A stretch of DNA of 28,138 bases from Sporomusaceae bacterium UBA1887. GTDB taxonomy: Bacteria > Bacillota > Negativicutes > Sporomusales > DSM-15969. The notes beneath the pieces were generated by a model. That model saw only the letters and a list, made by a program, of their open reading frames with translations, was not told the DNA's origin and ran no database searches. The stretch lies in the NCBI GenBank assembly GCA_002337925.1, contig DDHB01000068.1, positions 14,513 through 42,650 of the forward strand, written 5' to 3'. Below are positions 6,953 through 14,952 of the stretch, in pieces (the first letter of the stretch is position 1; each line of letters starts with the position of its first letter). A program made the translations under genes and the position numbers.

Positions 6953-7719
6953 AAGCAAAAAAACCGCTTGTACACCAGTTAACCAATTTTGTTACAGCTA
7001 ATGACTGTGCGAATGTAACACTGGCGTTGGGAGCTTCGCCTGTAATGACAAATGATCCCGGCGAGGTTGAAGAAATGGTGAGCTTTGCCTCAGCATTGGT
7101 TTTAAATATTGGTACATTGAACGGTCAATTGGTTGATTCCATGATTCTTGCCGGCCGAGCAGCAGCGGTAAAGGGAATTCCAGTAATCTTTGATCCCGTA
7201 GGAGTTGGCGCCACTAAACTGCGCACTCAGGCAGCCGAGCGGATTATTCGGGAAATTCCACTGGCAGTGATCAGGGGGAACATGTCGGAGATTAAGACAC
7301 TTGCCGGAATAAATGAGGGAATCCGTGGCGTTGACTCTACAGCAGGTCACGAACAGGGCCAAATGGTTGCAGCAAACCTTTCTAAACGGCTGGGGTGCGT
7401 TGTGGCAATAACGGGAGCGGTCGATATTATTGCTAGAGAAGATGAAGTGTATCATATTACCAATGGTCATCCGCTGTTAGCGGATGTTACCGGAACCGGC
7501 TGCATGTCTACTGCTTTGACAGGCTGCTGCTGTGGTGTTGCTGATCCTGTTATTGGCGCTATTGCCGGTATTGCCGTCATGGGCATCGCCGGTGAAATTG
7601 CCCAAAAGTCTTTGGCAGAGAAGGAAGGACTGGGAACTTTCCGTGTCCGGCTGATTGATGCCATATCTGCTATGAACGGTGATACGTTTAAGACCTATGC
7701 TAAGATAAAAGGAGCGTAA
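6910..7719 (+). CDS. thiM: Hydroxyethylthiazole kinase
   Basis: ThiM phosphorylates 4-methyl-5-(2-hydroxyethyl)thiazole, so that salvaged thiazole can be joined to the pyrimidine moiety for TPP synthesis. The cytoplasmic protein has 269 aa, a normal size. Visible motifs are MTNDPGEVEEM (about 46-56), FDPVGVGATKLR (94-105), RGNMSEI (122-128) and VTGTGCMSTALT (193-204), in which Cys198 is the usual active-site cysteine. The ATG at 6910 has a GGGAGGGTGG ribosome site inside the end of cytX. The 43-base overlap with cytX suggests translational coupling. It is followed 4 bases later by thiW. Confidence 0.97.
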   Translation: MDVLQAVCQTLEQVKAKKPLVHQLTNFVTANDCANVTLALGASPVMTNDPGEVEEMVSFASALVLNIGTLNGQLVDSMILAGRAAAVKGIPVIFDPVGVGATKLRTQAAERIIREIPLAVIRGNMSEIKTLAGINEGIRGVDSTAGHEQGQMVAANLSKRLGCVVAITGAVDIIAREDEVYHITNGHPLLADVTGTGCMSTALTGCCCGVADPVIGAIAGIAVMGIAGEIAQKSLAEKEGLGTFRVRLIDAISAMNGDTFKTYAKIKGA

Positions 7720-7723
7720 GCAG

Positions 7724-8224
7724 ATGGATATAAGAAGAATGAGCTTTGCGGCTTTGTTTATAGCAGTGGGAGTTTTTTCCGCTCATTTAATCTATATTCC
7801 AGTGGGAATTGCCAAGTGTTTTCCCGTTCAACATGCCATTAATGTACTGTTGGCGGTGCTCTTAGGAACGCGTTATGCCGTGAGTGCTGCTTTTGGGATT
7901 TCAGTGCTGCGGGTACTGCTCGGTACCGGTTCGCTGCTGGCTTTTCCCGGCAGCTTGTTTGGGGCAGCGCTGGCTGGAATCCTTTATAAACGGACGCGGC
8001 ATATCGGTGGAGCGGTGCTGGGAGAAATAATTGGCACAGGAATCATCGGTTCACTGGCAGCGTATCCTGTAGCTGCATATATTATTGGATCAAAGGTTGG
8101 AGCTTTGTTTTTCGTTGTTCCTTTTCTTGTCAGTACTGCAGGCGGCAGTCTTATTGCCTGCATACTATACTATACGCCTATTACTGCCTATTGCCGTGAT
8201 CACCTGGATCATAAATCTGCTTAA
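7724..8224 (+). CDS. thiW: ThiW, substrate-specific (S) component of an energy-coupling-factor transporter
   Basis: This is an integral membrane protein of 166 aa with about five or six hydrophobic segments. The ThiW family is assigned as the S component that binds a thiamine precursor, probably the thiazole moiety, for an ECF importer; the shared ATPase and T subunits must be encoded elsewhere. Conserved features include MSFAALFIAVGVFSAHLIYI at residues 6-25 and VGIAKCFPVQHAINVL soon after. AAAGGAG lies at the end of thiM. Placement with thiM under the TPP riboswitch supports the thiazole role. Confidence 0.92.
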   Translation: MDIRRMSFAALFIAVGVFSAHLIYIPVGIAKCFPVQHAINVLLAVLLGTRYAVSAAFGISVLRVLLGTGSLLAFPGSLFGAALAGILYKRTRHIGGAVLGEIIGTGIIGSLAAYPVAAYIIGSKVGALFFVVPFLVSTAGGSLIACILYYTPITAYCRDHLDHKSA

Positions 8225-8287
8225 GCAGGAATGGTCTATCCTTGGTCGAACTACTTTGTTGTAAAGCAGTACAAGGAGATGGTAACT

Positions 8288-8683
8288 ATGGCCAGAACAG
8301 CTTATTCGGCTGAGGGCGCTGTTGCGGTAGGTCCTTATTCACATGCAGTTGATGCAGGGCAAACCATATTTTTTTCGGGGCAGACTCCGATTGATCCGGC
8401 AACAGGTGAATTAGTTAAAGGTAATATTGCTAAGCAAACAGAACAGTGCTTCTGTAATTTATTTCAGGTTTTGCAAGCTGCGGGCTTAACATCGGATGAC
8501 ATCGTAAAAGTAACGGTGTTTTTAACCGATATGGCTGATTTTAAGGCAATGAATGAAGTTTATGCTAAGCAATTTCAAGTTCCATATCCTGCAAGAACCA
8601 CTATCGGAGTAGCTGCTTTGCCGCTGGGAGCGAATGTAGAAATTGAAATGATTGCCCGCAAGGCAACAAAATCCGGGGAGTGA
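8288..8683 (+). CDS. ridA: RidA-family (YjgF/YER057c/UK114) reactive intermediate deaminase
   Basis: RidA proteins are small cytoplasmic trimers that hydrolyse reactive enamine/imine intermediates to ketoacids and ammonia, protecting PLP enzymes. The frame is open from 8231, but the ATG at 8288 is chosen because AAGGAGATGG precedes it and the protein then has 131 aa, the family size. Signature segments are AVGPYSHAV, FFSGQTPIDPATGEL and PARTTIGVAALPLGANVEIEMIA. The last contains the Arg (of PART) that binds the substrate carboxylate and the Glu of VEIE. It is 63 bp after thiW in the same orientation, so TPP control may extend to it. Confidence 0.95.
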   Translation: MARTAYSAEGAVAVGPYSHAVDAGQTIFFSGQTPIDPATGELVKGNIAKQTEQCFCNLFQVLQAAGLTSDDIVKVTVFLTDMADFKAMNEVYAKQFQVPYPARTTIGVAALPLGANVEIEMIARKATKSGE

Positions 8684-8937
8684 GTGCAATTATTACGTAT
8701 AAGACAAAAGGGGTATGTGCTACCGAAATCCGTTTTGAAGTAGAAAACGGTGTTGTCACCGATTTGGTATTCGTCGGGGGATGTCCTGGGAATTTAAGTG
8801 CAATGACCACGTTAATTAAAGGGATGCCTGTTGGTGATGTGATTAAGAAACTGCGCGGAACAATCTGCAGGAATGCAACTTCCTGTGCTGACCAGCTGGC
8901 TCAGGCTTTGGAGCAGCATGCAGCGACAACAGAATAA
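8680..8937 (+). CDS. Small TSCPD-domain protein (uncharacterised)
   Basis: This is an 85-aa protein related to the small TSCPD-domain family, which resembles a C-terminal part of some ribonucleotide reductases; its function is unknown. It has four cysteines in conserved settings: GVC (about residue 12), GGC (34), TIC and TSC. The usual TSCPD signature reads TSCAD here. The GTG start at 8680 overlaps the ridA stop by 4 bases, with only a weak GGGGAG site, which points to translational coupling with ridA. It ends the operon before a strong terminator. Confidence 0.85.
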   Translation: MSAIITYKTKGVCATEIRFEVENGVVTDLVFVGGCPGNLSAMTTLIKGMPVGDVIKKLRGTICRNATSCADQLAQALEQHAATTE

Positions 8938-8954
8938 TAGGTTGTAAAATGATA

Positions 8955-8989
8955 AAGACCATTGCTCTAGTGGAGCAGTGGTCTTTTTT
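8955..8989 (+). terminator. Terminator of the thiamine-salvage operon
   Basis: AAGACCA-t-TGCTC (8955-8967) pairs with GAGCA-g-TGGTCTT (8973-8985) around a 5-base loop and is followed by TTTTTT. This is a clear intrinsic terminator. Confidence 0.9.
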
Positions 8990-9020
8990 GTTAAAATATG
9001 TGTATACAGTTGCGATATAA

Positions 9021-9055
9021 AAGTATATCAAAATGCGAATTAAAATGATATACTT
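9021..9055. repeat. 10-bp inverted repeat at RND operon promoter
   Basis: AAGTATATCA (9021-9030) and TGATATACTT (9046-9055) are perfect inverted copies, 15 bases apart. The right arm contains TGATATACT, an extended -10 promoter motif pointing at the RND genes. The left arm is its mirror image on the minus strand. It may be an operator or a mirrored pair of promoter elements. Confidence 0.5.
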
Positions 9056-9074
9056 ACTATGACTAATCAGTCAT
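9046..9074 (+). promoter_or_regulatory. Extended -10 promoter overlapping a palindromic operator
   Basis: TG-a-TATACT (9046-9054) fits an extended -10 element. The expected start, near 9061, falls inside ATGACTaatcAGTCAT (9059-9074), a palindrome of the kind bound by TetR/AcrR-type repressors. No good -35 was seen. The TetR gene of this window (14953) is about 5.9 kb away and may or may not act here. Confidence 0.45.
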
Positions 9075-9115
9075 GTTTTTAAAATACTGCTGCTAACTAG
9101 GAAGGGTGAAGGTAA

Positions 9116-10240
9116 GTGCCTTTAACGAATAAGAAGAAGATGGCTATTGTTCTTGCTATTGTTATTACCCTTACAGGGGTAGTGGGGTACCGAATTTATC
9201 AAAATATAGCTGCGAGCAAAGCACGTGCTGGCAATATGCAGGCAAAGGCTGCCACTGTTCAAGTCGCCCAGGTTGGCAGGCAGGATATTATTCCCAAGGT
9301 CGAGTACTCAGGCAGTCTGGAACCTGTCTGGAGTGCTGACGTATCTGCAAAAGTTGACGGCCGTGTAAATACGCTGACCGTATCTGAAGGAGATCTTGTA
9401 AAAAAGGGAACTGTAATCGCGACTCTAGATACGAGCGAACTGTCGGCACAAGTGTTGCAGGCACAGGGAAATCTGATAGCAGCCCAATCTGGCTTGGAAC
9501 AAGCAGAGTTAGATTACAATCGTTATACAGTACTAGCCGAAAAGGGAGCAATTGCCGCCCAAATGCTGGACGGCGCACGCACGAAGAGAGATTTGTCACT
9601 CGGTCAAGTCCGGGCTGCTGAGGGGAGTCTGGCTTTAGTACAGGAAAAATTAAATAATGCTAACGTTCTAGCTCCACGGGAGGGAGTCGTGACTAAGCGA
9701 TATTTACAGGCTGGAGCCTATACCAGAGCTGGTTCGGCAATTGTAACGGTGGCCGATGTATCGAGCTTACTAGCTAAAGCCACTGTTGGTGAGGCACAAG
9801 TTACTGATCTGGCAGTAGGTACGCCAGTTAAAGTTACAATTAACGCCCTAAACGGACAGGAATTTACCGGGACAGTTGCCCGTGTATCACCGGTAGCTGC
9901 TTTACCTGCCCGAACTTTTACAGCTGAAATTATTGTGCCGAATGAAAGCGGAATGTTAAAAGCAGGGATGTTTGCCAAAGTGGAACTGGCAACCCGCATC
10001 CATCCCAAAGTAATCACCGTCCCCGAAAGCGCCTTGGTAATGAGGGAAGATCAGAAGACGGTATTTGTTGTTAGTGCGGATAATAAAATCCAGCAGCGCT
10101 TAATTAAGCCAGGCTATATCGGGGATGGTCTTGTTGAGGTGCTGGAAGGTCTGACTGACGGCGAAACCATCGTTGTTGACGGCCAAAACAAGGTAAAGGA
10201 TGGAGCGGCCGTTTCACCAGTGAAAGATGGTGGTAACTAA
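9116..10240 (+). CDS. RND efflux periplasmic adaptor subunit (HlyD/AcrA family)
   Basis: This is the adaptor (membrane-fusion protein) that links an inner-membrane RND pump to an outer-membrane channel. It has 374 aa with a GTG start at 9116 behind GAAGGGTGAAGG. An N-terminal membrane anchor (about residues 9-25) has no lipobox Cys, unlike the second adaptor at 15586. Next come a lipoyl half-motif (VSAKVDGRVNTLTVSEGDLVK), an alpha-hairpin rich in Ala, Gln and Glu (about 110-180), the second lipoyl half (NVLAPREGVVTKR), a beta-barrel and a membrane-proximal domain. The stop overlaps the pump's ATG by one base, so they are an operon. Confidence 0.94.
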   Translation: MPLTNKKKMAIVLAIVITLTGVVGYRIYQNIAASKARAGNMQAKAATVQVAQVGRQDIIPKVEYSGSLEPVWSADVSAKVDGRVNTLTVSEGDLVKKGTVIATLDTSELSAQVLQAQGNLIAAQSGLEQAELDYNRYTVLAEKGAIAAQMLDGARTKRDLSLGQVRAAEGSLALVQEKLNNANVLAPREGVVTKRYLQAGAYTRAGSAIVTVADVSSLLAKATVGEAQVTDLAVGTPVKVTINALNGQEFTGTVARVSPVAALPARTFTAEIIVPNESGMLKAGMFAKVELATRIHPKVITVPESALVMREDQKTVFVVSADNKIQQRLIKPGYIGDGLVEVLEGLTDGETIVVDGQNKVKDGAAVSPVKDGGN

Positions 10241-13200
10241 TGGGAGGAATTGCAACATTTATCAAACGACCTGTATTTACTACTATGCTGGTCATGCTGC
10301 TGGTCGTTTTTGGGCTGGGAGCATATCCGGGGCTCGGAATTGATTTGAATCCGGATGTGGACTTTCCGCTCGTCATGGTATCAGTAAGTTTCGCCGGCAC
10401 TTCACCGGAGGAAATGGAGAGTTTGGTAACAAAGCCAATTGAGGATGCGGTTAGTTCTCTGTCCGGTATCAAAAATCTCTCATCGGTAACGCGGGAAGGA
10501 AGTTCCCAAATTACCATTGAATTTGAATTTGGTACTGACCCGAAGCTCGCGGCAAATGAAGTTCGCGAGAAAGTATCGGTTGCCCGTAAGCGGCTGCCTG
10601 ATCAAGCGGACGAACCTGTAATTCAGCGCTTTGACATGGGAGCTCAGGCTATTGTCTACTACAGCCTGTCATCGGACACTCGGAGTCCCGGCGATATCCG
10701 CAAATTAGCTACTGATATTGTGAAGGATGAGCTGCAGCGCGTCGATGGCGTAGCTGATGTGACCGTGTCAGGTGGTTCTGAGCGGGAGATCAGAGTGGCA
10801 GTTGACTCCAAAAAACTCGCTGCCTATAATATTTCAATGACCCAGATTTTAGACGCTGTTAACAGCCAAAATCTAAATGCTCCTGGCGGCCGGGTCAGTG
10901 ATAAAGGTACTGAGCTGACAGTGCGCACGATCGGTAAATATAAAAATGTCACCGACATTGAAAATGTGATTGTCGCCAACAAAGAAGGACTATTGATCCG
11001 TCTGAGCGATGTTGCAGTTGTTGCCGATACCTGGGCAGAAGAACGTATGCTGGCTAGGGCCAACGGTCAGCCGAGTGTGCTGATTGCCGTTCAAAAGCAA
11101 TCAGGCACCAATACAGTTGCGATTGCCGATAAGGTGAAGACAACGATGGCCAATGTGCAAGTGTTGCTGCCGCCTGATGTAAAAGTGGCAATCACCCGCG
11201 ACAGCTCACAGTATATCCGCAGCAGTGTAAATGATGTTATGGAATCGATGATTTTTGGCGGCCTCCTGGCAGTAGCGATAACATTTCTTTTTCTGCAGAA
11301 TACAAGAGCAACTGTGATTGGAGCTATTGCGATTCCTACGTCAGTAGTGGCTACCTTCTTCCTATTAAAGATGATGAATTTTACGCTGAACAATATGTCG
11401 CTTATGGGGCTTAGTTTGGCTGTTGGTATTCTCATTGATGATGCCATAGTCGTTATAGAAAATATTTACCGCCATATGGAACTGGGGAAAACGCCAATGG
11501 AAGCTGCCCGTGACGGTACTTCTGAAATTTCGCTGGCAGTTATGGCAACTACCTTGTCCATATTAGCGGTGTTCGTTCCTGTCGGCTCTATGAATGGCAT
11601 TGTGGGGCAGTTTTTTAAACAGTTTGGTTTAACAGTTGCCTTTGCAGTTGCTTTTTCGTTATTTGTTGCTTTGACTCTGACACCGATGCTTTCCGCTTAT
11701 TGGCTTAAAGCGGGACACGGTCAAGCTGCCGCACCGACCGAGAAAAAAGGCTGGCTGCGGTTGTTATTGGACCGTTTTGAAGCAGGTTTTCAAGAGTTTC
11801 AGGAGTTTTATCGCCGCGTACTGACCTGGGCGCTGTCACATCCTAAAAAGCTGGTAGCCATTGCAGTGCTATCCCTGTTTGCCAATGGGCTCTTACTACC
11901 TTTTCTCGGTTCTGAGTTTCAGCCCACGTATGACTCAGGTGAGTTCAATATTACGATGAATGCTCCGGCTGGAACATCACTGGAGAAAATGCGGGAATTG
12001 GTAAAACCTGTGGAAGCTCAGGTACTCGCCATTCAGGAACGAGAATCATCGTACCTGATTATTGGTTCCGGAGGCCAGGCCGGCAAGGCTACTATGGGTG
12101 TTAAGCTGATACCGTCAGGAGAACGATCCCGCTCAATGGATAAAATCATGGATGAACTGCGCCTGCATTTCCGTGATATCGGACGCCTAAAGGTTACTGT
12201 AACCAATAATCAGGGGATGGGCCGGGGTGACTCCCGTCCGGTACAAATTGCCCTCAGGGGACCGGAACTGGATAAACTCAATCAAATGGCTCAGCAACTG
12301 GTGGAAAAGATCCGGCAGATTCCCGGCACAACAGATGTAGATGTATCGGCGGAGCAATCGTCTCCTGAAATTCAGGTAGCGGTTGATGCTGTACGGGTGA
12401 GTGATGCCGGACTTGACACAACTACAGTTGCCACGACTATTCAAATGGCGTTTCTGGGAGCTACGACTCGCAATGAGTTTAATCCCAGTGATAAAGACTA
12501 TCAAATTCGGGTTCAATTGGAAGAACAGGGACGCAGCAGTTTAGATGATGTAGCCAACTTGCTGATTGCGTCCAAAACAGGAAACTTTGTACGGTTAGGT
12601 GATATTGCCAACGTAACGTTGTCATCAGGGCCGACTCAAATTGACCGCGAATCACGGCAGCGCCAGGTCATTGTCTATGCTAACGTAGTAGGGGTATCTG
12701 CCGGTGATATTACGACTAAAGTCAAGGAACTGATACCAGGCATGAATCTGCCGCTTGGATATTCGTATAAGTTCGTGGGACAGGCTCAGACTATGCAGGA
12801 TTCGTTTATGGAAATCGGCAAAGCGCTGCTGCTGGCAGTAGTGCTGATTTATATGGTGCTTGCCGCACAGTTTGAAAGCTTTATTCATCCCTTCACTATT
12901 ATGCTTTCTTTACCGTTTTCCTTAACGGGAGCAATCCTGGGGCTGTTGATTGCCGGTCAGACGATGAATATCATATCGCTGATCGGGGTCATCATGCTGA
13001 TGGGGCTTGTAACCAAAAATGCCATTCTGCTTGTTGATTATGCAAATCAGCTGCGGCAGCAAGGGATGCCTATTATTAATGCTTTGATTGAAGCAGGAGT
13101 AGTCCGCCTCAGGCCGATTTTGATGACAACAGCAGCAATGATTTTTGGCATGATGCCGATCGCTTTAGGTATTGGCTCAGGTGCTGAAATGCGCCAGTCA

Positions 13201-13314
13201 ATGGGGGTAGTGCTTATTGGTGGTTTAATTACGTCTACCATGCTGACTTTAGTTGTTGTTCCAGCAGTGTATCTGTTAATTGAACGAGTAATAGAGCGCT
13301 TTAAAAAAGCGTAA
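10240..13314 (+). CDS. RND efflux transporter permease, HAE1 family
   Basis: This is a proton-driven inner-membrane efflux pump of 1024 aa, with a first TM segment (about residues 12-30), a large periplasmic loop, TM2-6, a second loop and TM8-12. The proton-relay motif in TM4 is intact: VGILIDDAIVVIENI (two adjacent Asp), as is the TM10 Lys in GLVTKNAILLVDYAN. This is the hydrophobe/amphiphile (HAE1) type rather than a heavy-metal CzcA type. Its substrate range is unknown. No TolC-like gene is adjacent, so the outer-membrane partner must be elsewhere. The gene ends before a 13-bp-stem terminator. Confidence 0.95.
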   Translation: MGGIATFIKRPVFTTMLVMLLVVFGLGAYPGLGIDLNPDVDFPLVMVSVSFAGTSPEEMESLVTKPIEDAVSSLSGIKNLSSVTREGSSQITIEFEFGTDPKLAANEVREKVSVARKRLPDQADEPVIQRFDMGAQAIVYYSLSSDTRSPGDIRKLATDIVKDELQRVDGVADVTVSGGSEREIRVAVDSKKLAAYNISMTQILDAVNSQNLNAPGGRVSDKGTELTVRTIGKYKNVTDIENVIVANKEGLLIRLSDVAVVADTWAEERMLARANGQPSVLIAVQKQSGTNTVAIADKVKTTMANVQVLLPPDVKVAITRDSSQYIRSSVNDVMESMIFGGLLAVAITFLFLQNTRATVIGAIAIPTSVVATFFLLKMMNFTLNNMSLMGLSLAVGILIDDAIVVIENIYRHMELGKTPMEAARDGTSEISLAVMATTLSILAVFVPVGSMNGIVGQFFKQFGLTVAFAVAFSLFVALTLTPMLSAYWLKAGHGQAAAPTEKKGWLRLLLDRFEAGFQEFQEFYRRVLTWALSHPKKLVAIAVLSLFANGLLLPFLGSEFQPTYDSGEFNITMNAPAGTSLEKMRELVKPVEAQVLAIQERESSYLIIGSGGQAGKATMGVKLIPSGERSRSMDKIMDELRLHFRDIGRLKVTVTNNQGMGRGDSRPVQIALRGPELDKLNQMAQQLVEKIRQIPGTTDVDVSAEQSSPEIQVAVDAVRVSDAGLDTTTVATTIQMAFLGATTRNEFNPSDKDYQIRVQLEEQGRSSLDDVANLLIASKTGNFVRLGDIANVTLSSGPTQIDRESRQRQVIVYANVVGVSAGDITTKVKELIPGMNLPLGYSYKFVGQAQTMQDSFMEIGKALLLAVVLIYMVLAAQFESFIHPFTIMLSLPFSLTGAILGLLIAGQTMNIISLIGVIMLMGLVTKNAILLVDYANQLRQQGMPIINALIEAGVVRLRPILMTTAAMIFGMMPIALGIGSGAEMRQSMGVVLIGGLITSTMLTLVVVPAVYLLIERVIERFKKA

Positions 13315-13334
13315 ATGCTTCGGATGGATAGGAA

Positions 13335-13369
13335 AAAGAGAGAACCCCGCTGCGCAGGGTTCTCTCTTT
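13335..13369. terminator. Bidirectional terminator between RND pump and mntH
   Basis: AAAGAGAGAACCC (13335-13347) and GGGTTCTCTCTTT (13357-13369) form a perfect 13-bp stem with a 9-base loop. It separates convergent genes. Confidence 0.8.
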
Positions 13370-13396
13370 CGCGTGTAGACAAACGTACCTGGAAAG

Positions 13397-13470
13397 ACAT
13401 TGCCGCGTCGTTTTACTCCTCGCAATGACAGTAAAGTCGGGTGTCATCGCGAACGTAGCGCGGCAATCTC
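13397..13470. repeat. Palindromic dispersed-repeat-like element (ATTGCCGCG...CGCGGCAAT)
   Basis: The left arm begins ATTGCCGCG (13399-13407) and ends CGCAATGACA (13421-13430). The right arm begins TGTCATCGCG (13442-13451) and ends CGCGGCAAT (13459-13467). The arms are imperfect inverted copies flanking about 11 bases. Sequences with GTCATTGCGAG and GCGGCAATCTC are familiar as intergenic repeats in many Firmicute and deltaproteobacterial genomes (recollection, not a search). It contains no ORF. It may be a REP- or MITE-like element; only one copy is in the window. Confidence 0.65.
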
Positions 13471-13485
13471 CTTTGCTTATTTTTC

Positions 13486-14751
13486 TTAGCTATTCAGTAA
13501 ATAGTCGATAAGCAGCCAAATATTTAACCCGCTTACAATAGCGCCGATAATCAGTAAGGTGATTTTTAGCCGGAGATTATTAGCGTATTTGCCCATTATT
13601 TTGGGCGAAGAGGTTAAATAAATTTGCAAAAAAATCGTAATAGGCAATTGAATGCTAAGCAGCAGCTGGGAAAAAATCAGTCCTCCAAAGGGGTCGCTGA
13701 TGAAAAAGATAATTAATACGGCACACACATAGGTGAGCAGAACGCCTATACGGGAGTGGGGATCTTTAATATTGTAAGACTCGCCAAAAATACCGGCAAA
13801 GATACTGCCACCTGCCATTCCGGCAGTACTTGTAGAGGCAAAACCGGCAAAAAGAAGAGCTACTGCAAAAATGAGAGAGGCAGAATCACCAAGCAGCGGA
13901 CGGAGCATGGCTTCCGCTTGCTCCATGGTTTCCACGTGAATGCCTGCCTGGAAAAACGTGGCCGCTGCTACTAAAATCATAGCACTGTTGATTGCCCAGC
14001 CAATGATCATTGAGAAAAGCGTATCCAAAAATTCATAGCGCAGCTGACGGCGAATCAGCACATCGTCCTCTAAATTCCATTGGCGGCTTTGAATGACTTC
14101 AGAGTGTAGAAATAAATTATGGGGCATAACAACCGCCCCTAAGACGCTCATGATAATCGGCAGTGATCCTGTTGGTACTTCGGGCACCACCCAGCCGCGT
14201 GCAGCCTGTATCCAGTCAATGTTGGCCATATTTAATTCCAGTAAAAATGAAAAGCCAATTAATGAAACAAAACCAATAATCCATCTTTCCAAGCGGTTAT
14301 AGGAGTTGGTCCACAAAAGACCCGCCGAGGTTATGCCTGCAAGGACGGCACCAATGTTGAGCGGAAGTCCGAATAAAATGCGCAAAGCAATGGCCATACC
14401 GAGGATTTCCGCTACCGCAGTGGCAATGGCAGCGCCTACAGCCGAGCCTAGAACGAATCGGGACAGCCATTTGGGTAAATAGGCGGCAGCTGCTTCGGAC
14501 AGGCAGTAGCCGGTAGCAATGCCGAGATGAGCAGCATTATGCTGGAGGATAATTAACATGATGGTTGAAAGGGTTACCATCCACAAGAGAGTATAACCGT
14601 AATCCGAACCGGCAGCAATATTGGCCGCCCAATTTCCCGGATCAATAAATCCTACGGTAACAAGTATGCCAGGTCCCAGATAACGAAGCAGTTCTCTGGC
14701 TTTAATATCAGGCAGATGAACTTCTTTCGGTAGTAAATTATGCCAGTTCAT
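13486..14751 (-). CDS. mntH: Nramp-family divalent metal (Mn2+/Fe2+) transporter
   Basis: This is a proton-coupled importer of divalent metals in the inner membrane, 421 aa with about 11 TM segments. Both metal-site motifs are canonical: IDPGN in TM1 (Asp37, Asn40) and AVVMPHN in TM6 (Ala206, Met209). The Met marks transition-metal selectivity rather than the Mg or Al relatives. GAAGGAG precedes the ATG at 14751. A 13-base palindrome AGTAAAtTTTACT lies just upstream of the ribosome site. It is a single gene, convergent with the RND pump and divergent from the tetR gene. Confidence 0.93.
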   Translation of the reverse strand: MNWHNLLPKEVHLPDIKARELLRYLGPGILVTVGFIDPGNWAANIAAGSDYGYTLLWMVTLSTIMLIILQHNAAHLGIATGYCLSEAAAAYLPKWLSRFVLGSAVGAAIATAVAEILGMAIALRILFGLPLNIGAVLAGITSAGLLWTNSYNRLERWIIGFVSLIGFSFLLELNMANIDWIQAARGWVVPEVPTGSLPIIMSVLGAVVMPHNLFLHSEVIQSRQWNLEDDVLIRRQLRYEFLDTLFSMIIGWAINSAMILVAAATFFQAGIHVETMEQAEAMLRPLLGDSASLIFAVALLFAGFASTSTAGMAGGSIFAGIFGESYNIKDPHSRIGVLLTYVCAVLIIFFISDPFGGLIFSQLLLSIQLPITIFLQIYLTSSPKIMGKYANNLRLKITLLIIGAIVSGLNIWLLIDYLLNS

Positions 14752-14764
14752 AGTAACTCCTTCA

Positions 14765-14777
14765 AGTAAATTTTACT
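14765..14777. promoter_or_regulatory. Palindrome upstream of mntH (possible metalloregulator site)
   Basis: AGTAAA-t-TTTACT is a perfect odd-centre palindrome in the mntH leader, about 6 bases before its ribosome site. Metal importers are usually repressed by MntR or Fur; this motif matches neither consensus closely, so the call is tentative. Confidence 0.3.
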
Positions 14778-14859
14778 AAATACTAATTCGCACAAGAGAA
14801 GAGCGAATCCTTTTGTTTAATAGGTATTTTGTCTTTTTAAAAACTATACGTACCAATCA

Positions 14860-14888
14860 TTGACATCCGGATAAGGGTCTGATAGCAT
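14860..14888 (+). promoter_or_regulatory. Predicted sigma-A promoter for tetR-RND operon
   Basis: A consensus -35 TTGACA (14860-14865) lies 17 bases before TAGCAT (14883-14888). The start would be near 14895, giving a leader of about 58 bases. The 201-base gap between mntH and tetR holds this and the mntH leader. Confidence 0.6.
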
Positions 14889-14952
14889 AAGAACATGGTA
14901 CCCAAAAAACTGTTTCGGTTTCCACAGTAATATTAAGTTAGGAGGTGTAGCG

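Noticed and set aside
8231..8287. N-terminal extension of ridA
   Set aside because: AAGGAGATGG lies just before 8288, and the family length and N-terminus agree with that start.
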